From Prochlorococcus marinus str. MIT 9215 (lineage in GTDB: Bacteria; Cyanobacteriota; Cyanobacteriia; PCC-6307; Cyanobiaceae), in assembly GCA_949486985.1 (NCBI GenBank), contig CATBLW010000234.1, positions 1 through 9,560 of the forward strand: a DNA stretch of 9,560 bases, given 5' to 3'. Below, piece by piece: positions 6,274 through 9,560 of this stretch (its first letter is position 1; every line of letters starts with the position of its first letter). The notes beneath the pieces were generated by a model. That model saw only the letters and a list, made by a program, of their open reading frames with translations, was not told the DNA's origin and did no database searches. The translations under genes and the position numbers were made by a program.

Positions 6274-7656
6274 TCAGCTCATCAAACGTTTAATTATCTC
6301 GAGATTATTGGCATAGGGGGGGTATCGCACTTTGATGTCGAGCCAGAAAGGACGCTGCAAAATTGATTTCTGATGGGAGAAGGTCTCAAAACCGGCAAGA
6401 CCGTGATAACTCCCCATTCCGCTGGGTCCAACACCTCCAAATGGCAGTTCAGGAATGCCTACTTGCATCATCACGTCGTTAAAGCAAACCCCGCCTGAGC
6501 TTGTGGTTTTGAGCAACTTGTCTTGATCGTCGGTTGTTCCTCCAAACAGATAGATCGCTAAGGGGCGTGGCTGTAGACGGATGTCTGTTAAGGCTTCATC
6601 AAGGCTGGTGATGCTGAGAATCGGTAATAACGGTCCGAAAAGTTCCTCGGCCATCAGTGGATCATTGCGCTGATCCACGTCGATCAATGTGGGAGCGATG
6701 CGTCTTTGGCTGGCATCGATCTCTCCACCAAAGAGAATTTGGCTTCGTTGCCGAGCTCCTTCTAACAATTGACTCAGCCGCTGGAATTGCTTCTCGTTGA
6801 CGATTGTTGCCAGGTGTGGAGATTGCAGTGGATTCGGTCCATAGAAATCAACGAGGCAGCGTTTCATCGCTTGCAGTAGAGGTGCTTTGAGTTGTGATTC
6901 GACGAGCAAATGGTCTGGGGCGATGCAGGCTTGGCCAGCATTGAGCCCTTTGCCCCACATCAGTCGCCTCGCGGTGACGGCGAGATCAGCTCCTTCGAGA
7001 ACAATTGCGGGGCTTTTGCCACCGAGTTCAAGGGTGACTGGGGTGAGGTGTTCAGCGGCAGCGGCCATGACCTTCTTGCCAATGGCCCCGCTGCCGGTGA
7101 AAAAGATGTGATCAAAGGGGAGTTGTGTCAGTGCTGCGGCCATCTCCCCATCTCCCTCAATGACGCGAACAACATCGCTGGACAGGTGCTGGGGAATGAG
7201 TCGCGCAATCAGTTGTGAGGTGGCAGGAGCCTGTTCGGATGGTTTGAGAACGGCTGTATTGCCAGCGGCTAGTGCACTGATCAGGGGCTGGAGGGTGAGT
7301 GAGAAGGGGTAATTCCAGGGGCCGATGATCAGAATGCAGCCAAGCGGTTCAAGCAAAACCTTTGCCTTCCCTGGCTGATGAGCGAGTGGCACAGCGACTC
7401 GTCTGGGTTGCATCCAGCGGTTGAGTTGCCGCTTGGCAAGCTTGAGCTCTGTTCTAAGAATGATCAGTTCAAACAGGGCTTCAGTTGGCGGTTTGCCGAG
7501 GTCTGTTGCCAGGGCAGCGAGAACGTCGTCTTGGTGACTGGTGATGAGCGCTTCAAGTCCCTGCAACTGTTGTTGGCGCCAAGCTTTCGATCTGGTGATC
7601 CCAGCCAGCACTGGCTTGCGCAGTTGTTGGAGCAGATCGGATGGATTTGGAATCAC
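6274..7656 (-). CDS. Class-3-type aldehyde dehydrogenase
   Basis: A complete 460-residue NAD(P)-dependent enzyme that oxidises aldehydes to carboxylic acids. It belongs to the short ALDH3 branch (fatty-aldehyde and apocarotenal dehydrogenases), judged by its length, the missing long N-terminus, and the RYPPY motif near the C-terminus. Catalytic features: PWNYP with Asn115, VLKPSE with Lys138, FTGSGAIG at 186-193 for the cofactor, LELGGKSP with the general base Glu210, and GQACIAPDH with the nucleophile Cys244. The end (YANNLEIIKRLMS) is basic and hydrophobic, as in members that associate with membranes. The start is GTG at 7656-7654; no other upstream start is in frame. Likely substrates are fatty or carotenoid-derived aldehydes, by analogy with cyanobacterial relatives, but the sequence does not fix the substrate. 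It has about 510 bases of non-coding DNA upstream. Confidence 0.94.
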   Translation of the reverse strand: MIPNPSDLLQQLRKPVLAGITRSKAWRQQQLQGLEALITSHQDDVLAALATDLGKPPTEALFELIILRTELKLAKRQLNRWMQPRRVAVPLAHQPGKAKVLLEPLGCILIIGPWNYPFSLTLQPLISALAAGNTAVLKPSEQAPATSQLIARLIPQHLSSDVVRVIEGDGEMAAALTQLPFDHIFFTGSGAIGKKVMAAAAEHLTPVTLELGGKSPAIVLEGADLAVTARRLMWGKGLNAGQACIAPDHLLVESQLKAPLLQAMKRCLVDFYGPNPLQSPHLATIVNEKQFQRLSQLLEGARQRSQILFGGEIDASQRRIAPTLIDVDQRNDPLMAEELFGPLLPILSITSLDEALTDIRLQPRPLAIYLFGGTTDDQDKLLKTTSSGGVCFNDVMMQVGIPELPFGGVGPSGMGSYHGLAGFETFSHQKSILQRPFWLDIKVRYPPYANNLEIIKRLMS

Positions 7657-7669
7657 AGGGCTATGTTTA

Positions 7670-7695
7670 ATCCCAGTTTTGTCTAGCAGTGGGAT
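7670..7695 (-). promoter_or_regulatory. Inverted repeat in the aldehyde dehydrogenase leader
   Basis: The arms ATCCCA (7670-7675) and TGGGAT (7690-7695) can pair 13 bases upstream of the GTG start. The stem could be an mRNA leader hairpin or a protein-binding palindrome; nothing distinguishes the two. Six-base arms can arise by chance. Confidence 0.25.
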
Positions 7696-7823
7696 AACAG
7701 TTTTGGGAGTGCAGTTCGATGGTTCTCGTTGGTTGGCTCGCTTTGGCTGACTTGCTTTTTTTTGCCTGTTCTTTATTGGGATGAGTCGACAAGATTTAGA
7801 TGACTTGCTTTAGATTACTGGTG

Positions 7824-7844
7824 CTATTCGAGTGAATAGTTTTT
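7824..7844 (+). terminator. Terminator-like hairpin, plus strand
   Basis: CTATTC-GAGT-GAATAG is a perfect 6-bp stem with a 4-base loop, followed directly by TTTTT. The orientation fits only a plus-strand transcript, yet no recognisable plus-strand gene lies upstream before the minus-strand aldehyde dehydrogenase. The stem is AT-rich and so weak. Confidence 0.4.
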
Positions 7845-7889
7845 AGAGTTTGGGCTCTGGATGATTTGTATTGTCGCGTCTTGGGATCA

Positions 7890-7922
7890 TGCAGTCTTAT
7901 TGATTGCACGTCGCTGACTGCA
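7890..7922. repeat. Inverted repeat TGCAGTC/GACTGCA
   Basis: Seven-base perfect arms at 7890-7896 and 7916-7922 are separated by 19 bases. CTGCAAGG at the right arm recurs at 7973-7980, inside the next hairpin. The arms may be part of a structured RNA or chance. Confidence 0.35.
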
Positions 7923-7955
7923 AGGCCTGCTTGCTCCTCGCTGCTGAATTCAAAC

Positions 7956-7997
7956 GCTTAAAAACTGTCTGCCTGCAAGGGCGGCTCGGTTTTTAGC
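7956..7997. terminator. Bidirectional terminator-like hairpin
   Basis: GCTTAAAAACTG (7956-7967) pairs with CGGTTTTTAGC (7987-7997) with one bulged T and a G-T pair. The inner part contains a short GCC/GGC helix. The A-tract before and T-tract after give U-tails on both strands, the usual look of a bidirectional intrinsic terminator. It could end minus-strand transcripts from the cNMP/MGS-fold gene, whose stop is about 170 bases away, or an unrecognised plus-strand RNA. Confidence 0.42.
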
Positions 7998-8165
7998 TGA
8001 AGTTATTGGGGAGTAAAACAAAAAGGGAGAATTATTGATGATTTATTGTGTTTAATTAGGCAGTATTTTGCTATTGATGCTGATTGCTTTGTGTGCTTAA
8101 GTTTCGCGATTGTTGCGTCTGTGCCGTGAGGGATTCGCTCCCTTTTGATTGCTTGATTCTTGCGC

Positions 8166-8963
8166 TTAGTCTGCATCCGTAGCGCTTAGTGAGCGCAGTA
8201 AATGTTTCGCGCTGGCACGATTGGTTGCAATGGGTACCTGGCAGACGTCGCATACTCGTTGCAGTGCGCCTGTATCCATGAAATGGGGTTGGCTGGTCAG
8301 AGGGTCTGGAAAGAAGAAAACTGCTTTCACAAGACCTTCTAATACCAGTGTGCCGACTTCCTGGATGCCACCTTTTGGCCCGGAGCGAACAACTCTGCCT
8401 ACGGGTAGATTTAGTTCTTCCTGCATGCGCTTGCTGTTGGATTCAGTGCTAAGTAGCGGCTGCTTTTGGAGATAGGTTGTAAATTCTTCTGCGGTTTTGA
8501 ATAGATCATCTTTGCGAGCATCATCGGCAACTAAAACAACGTAAGGTTTGGGATGAAAGCGGCCTTTTAATCGATCAAGGTTCAGTCTTGTGAGGCTCTG
8601 AAGTAATTCCTTGCCGTAGGTGTTTGTTCTTATTAGTTCCCAGAAACTTTCTTCTTTTACGGCTCTTGACCCAGCCGTTCCCTTCGCGATCACAGTGGCA
8701 TTGGTTGGCTTGCCACTTAGTAGAGATTGCTCGCCCATCACCGTTGGTGCTTGAACAATTACTTTGTTGCCGTATGAGGTGTTGATTTCCACCTGGCCAG
8801 TTTCAATAAGAAGAAGAGGATTGTCACGGGAATTCTCCCTAATTAAAACACTGCCGTTTTCATGGCATGCCATGTCTCCATCGCTTGCAAGTATAAGCAG
8901 CTGGTGTAATTCGGGAGGTAGGGATTCGGCTTCAAGAGCAGAAGGGTTCTGTCTTGTTTTCAT
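8166..8963 (-). CDS. cNMP-binding-type domain fused to methylglyoxal-synthase fold
   Basis: A 265-residue two-domain soluble protein. Residues about 35-112 resemble a cyclic-nucleotide-binding domain (LLLIETGQVEI, then MGEQSLLSGKPTNATVIAKG), but the arginine that normally holds the nucleotide phosphate after the GE..LL segment is replaced (PTNAT). Residues about 140-258 match methylglyoxal synthase along their length: YVVLVADD, VRSGPKGGIQEVGTLVLEG, FFFPDPLTSQPHFMD and VPIATNRASAKHLL. From memory of E. coli MgsA, Asp91, His98 and Asp101 have counterparts (Asp220, His227, Asp230), but catalytic Asp71 is Ile200, His19 is Asp147, and the TGTTG phosphate loop reads TESNS. Normal DHAP-to-methylglyoxal activity is therefore doubtful; a sensor or allosteric role is my inference. 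No helix-turn-helix is visible. Start ATG has a good GAGG (8972-8969) at 5 bases. GC is lower (about 45%) than in recQ. Confidence 0.85.
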   Translation of the reverse strand: MKTRQNPSALEAESLPPELHQLLILASDGDMACHENGSVLIRENSRDNPLLLIETGQVEINTSYGNKVIVQAPTVMGEQSLLSGKPTNATVIAKGTAGSRAVKEESFWELIRTNTYGKELLQSLTRLNLDRLKGRFHPKPYVVLVADDARKDDLFKTAEEFTTYLQKQPLLSTESNSKRMQEELNLPVGRVVRSGPKGGIQEVGTLVLEGLVKAVFFFPDPLTSQPHFMDTGALQRVCDVCQVPIATNRASAKHLLRSLSATDAD

Positions 8964-9058
8964 GGCAGCCTCGCTTTGAATAAAGGATAGACTCGCTTTT
9001 GCTGTACAGGCTAGGAAGTGGTATCTATTGATTCATGCTGAATTTTGTTCGCACATTA

Positions 9059-9086
9059 TTCACCAGCTACGGTTGATAGGTATAAA
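9059..9086 (+). promoter_or_regulatory. Candidate sigma-70-type promoter
   Basis: TTCACC (9059-9064), a 16-base spacer and TATAAA (9081-9086) fit a housekeeping promoter with a 4/6 match at -35 and 5/6 at -10. The start point would fall near 9093, inside a small palindrome CTCTT-TG-AAGAG (9089-9100) that could serve as an operator. It would drive the tiny ORF at 9122 and the GH13 gene. The region is AT-rich, so chance matches are possible. Confidence 0.35.
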
Positions 9087-9121
9087 TCCTCTTTGAAGAG
9101 CGCTCGCCTCCGGGTGCCTTT

Positions 9122-9193
9122 ATGAGTGTTATTTGCTTGGGGACTTGTTGGTTATTGGTGATGCTATTCGCTGGATTGATAACTTTGTTTTGA
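9122..9193 (+). CDS. Possible 23-residue single-span membrane peptide
   Basis: ATG at 9122 opens 23 codons, ending in TGA. The peptide begins MSVICLGT, continues with Trp, Leu, Val, Met and Phe, has no charged residue at all, and would form one membrane helix. I do not recognise it; size and hydrophobicity recall one-helix photosynthetic or membrane-complex subunits, but no such motif is present. It lies about 29 bases after the predicted transcription start. No clear Shine-Dalgarno precedes it, and ORFs of this length arise easily by chance. Confidence 0.25.
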   Translation: MSVICLGTCWLLVMLFAGLITLF

Positions 9194-9310
9194 TCTGTTT
9201 CGTCTGTATTGCTATCGCTTGAAAAGCTTGCCAGTTGGACTGCTCTTCGTAATCAAGGGGATGACGATAAGGCCATGTGTGTCTAGCAGTGGTGCAGTTG
9301 ATGTCGGAGT

Positions 9311-9560
9311 ATGTGCGCAGCTGATCCATGGTGGAAAGGGATTGTTATCTATCAATTGATCCCTCGCAGCTATAGCGATGGCGATGGCGATGGCATCGGC
9401 GATCTGCAGGGATTGACGAGTCGCCTCAGTTATCTGAGCTGGTTGGGAGTCGATGCGGTCTGGCTCACCCCCATCTATCCCTCTCCAATGCAGGATGGCG
9501 GCTACGACATTACGGATTTCAAGGAGATTCACCCGGAACTTGGTGATTTGGATGCTTTTA
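9311..9560 (+). CDS. GH13 alpha-glucosidase-type enzyme, N-terminal 83 residues
   Basis: The start of a glycoside hydrolase family 13 protein of the oligo-1,6-glucosidase/alpha-glucosidase/trehalose synthase branch, acting on alpha-glucosides in a (beta/alpha)8 barrel. Translation begins MCAADPWWKGIVIYQLIPRS. DGDGDGIGDLQGL (residues 23-35) is the calcium-loop region, followed by LGVDAVWLTPIYPSPMQDGG and YDITDF, the classic first barrel strands. The catalytic residues lie beyond the window edge, so the exact specificity is open; sucrose- or trehalose-related and glycogen-related activities all remain possible. The start is ATG at 9311, because an in-frame TGA lies at 9299-9301. GGAG ends just one base before this ATG, too close for a standard ribosome-binding site. 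The gene is divergent from the cNMP/MGS-fold gene. It is cut by the window, not visibly broken. Confidence 0.92.
   Translation, partial: MCAADPWWKGIVIYQLIPRSYSDGDGDGIGDLQGLTSRLSYLSWLGVDAVWLTPIYPSPMQDGGYDITDFKEIHPELGDLDAF

Larger units (their letters stand above)
7657..8165. other. 509-base AT-rich non-coding stretch with hairpins
   Basis: No reading frame with family resemblance lies here. The stretch should hold the promoter and leader of the aldehyde dehydrogenase and the 3' end of the cNMP/MGS-fold gene. I see these structures: an inverted repeat at 7670-7695 (ATCCCA/TGGGAT, 14-base loop) just before the aldehyde dehydrogenase GTG, a T8 run at 7756-7763, a plus-strand terminator-like hairpin at 7824-7844, inverted arms at 7890-7922, a bidirectional terminator-like hairpin at 7956-7997, and a small hairpin at 8129-8143 (AGGGA/TCCCT then TTTG). 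Very short plus-strand ORFs (10 codons at 7781, 18 codons at 7861) are present, but nothing supports translation. No Yfr1-type core motif was found. Confidence 0.6.
8964..9310. other. 347-base gap between divergent genes
   Basis: This stretch separates the minus-strand fusion gene from the plus-strand GH13 gene and should contain promoters for both. On the minus side only the Shine-Dalgarno GAGG and a possible -10 (TATCCT, 8990-8985) are seen. On the plus side there is a promoter candidate at 9059-9086 and a tiny hydrophobic ORF at 9122-9193. The last 100 bases before the GH13 start show no recognisable site. Confidence 0.5.

Noticed and set aside
7861..7917. Eighteen-codon plus-strand ORF starting MICIVASWDHAV
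   Set aside because: There is no ribosome-binding site, it overlaps the inverted repeat at 7890-7922, and nothing supports translation.
8071..8253. Minus-strand ORF of 60 codons overlapping the end of the fusion gene
   Set aside because: Its N-terminal part reads the fusion gene in another frame and the rest is a Ser/Gln/Thr-rich non-coding translation without family resemblance.
7681..9292. Identical 12-mer GTCTAGCAGTGG at 7681 and 9281
   Set aside because: A few 12-base matches are expected by chance in a window this size; no longer similarity surrounds it, so it is not treated as an attachment site or element end.
9212..9532. Minus-strand ORF of 106 codons with an Ala-Ile repeat
   Set aside because: It lies opposite the clear GH13 start; the Ala-Ile run is only the complement of the GATGGC repeats coding for the Asp-Gly calcium loop.

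Overview
The window looks like a chromosomal piece of a marine picocyanobacterium: a Synechococcus of the marine cluster, or a high-GC low-light Prochlorococcus. Three things point there: a complete photosystem I gene psaE with a picocyanobacterial-type sequence, the tight psaE-mutM arrangement, and compact genes of roughly 50-60% GC with few gaps. The sequence does not settle which genus. I see no tRNA, rRNA, CRISPR array, insertion sequence or phage gene.

Left part (1-2011, minus strand). psaE, mutM, mtnB and mtnC lie head to tail with gaps of 4 and 12 bases and then a 4-base overlap, so they look like one transcription unit. It joins a photosystem I subunit, the 8-oxoguanine glycosylase and two consecutive enzymes of methionine salvage; mtnC runs off the left edge. 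mutM must start at TTG, because the family needs proline at residue 2.

Middle (2142-4759, plus strand). Divergent from psaE is a conserved-looking soluble protein with a likely helix-turn-helix, followed by a short RecQ helicase that lacks the HRDC domain. recQ converges on a minus-strand gene for a secreted four-LysM protein (4832-6175). Upstream of that, on the same strand, is a class-3-type aldehyde dehydrogenase (6274-7656).

Right part (7657-9560). A gap of about 510 bases is AT-rich and contains several inverted repeats and terminator-like hairpins but no convincing gene. Next comes the most unusual gene of the window (8166-8963, minus): a fusion of a cyclic-nucleotide-binding-type domain with a methylglyoxal-synthase fold. 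The catalytic aspartate of the synthase and the phosphate-binding arginine of the nucleotide domain both appear to be replaced, so I read it as a probable sensor or regulator rather than a standard enzyme. After a 347-base gap, with a possible promoter and a tiny hydrophobic ORF, a GH13 alpha-glucosidase-type gene begins on the plus strand (9311) and runs off the right edge.

Functionally the left half is housekeeping (photosystem I, DNA repair, sulfur salvage, helicase). The right half is an envelope protein plus carbon and aldehyde metabolism with an odd putative triose-phosphate-type sensor.
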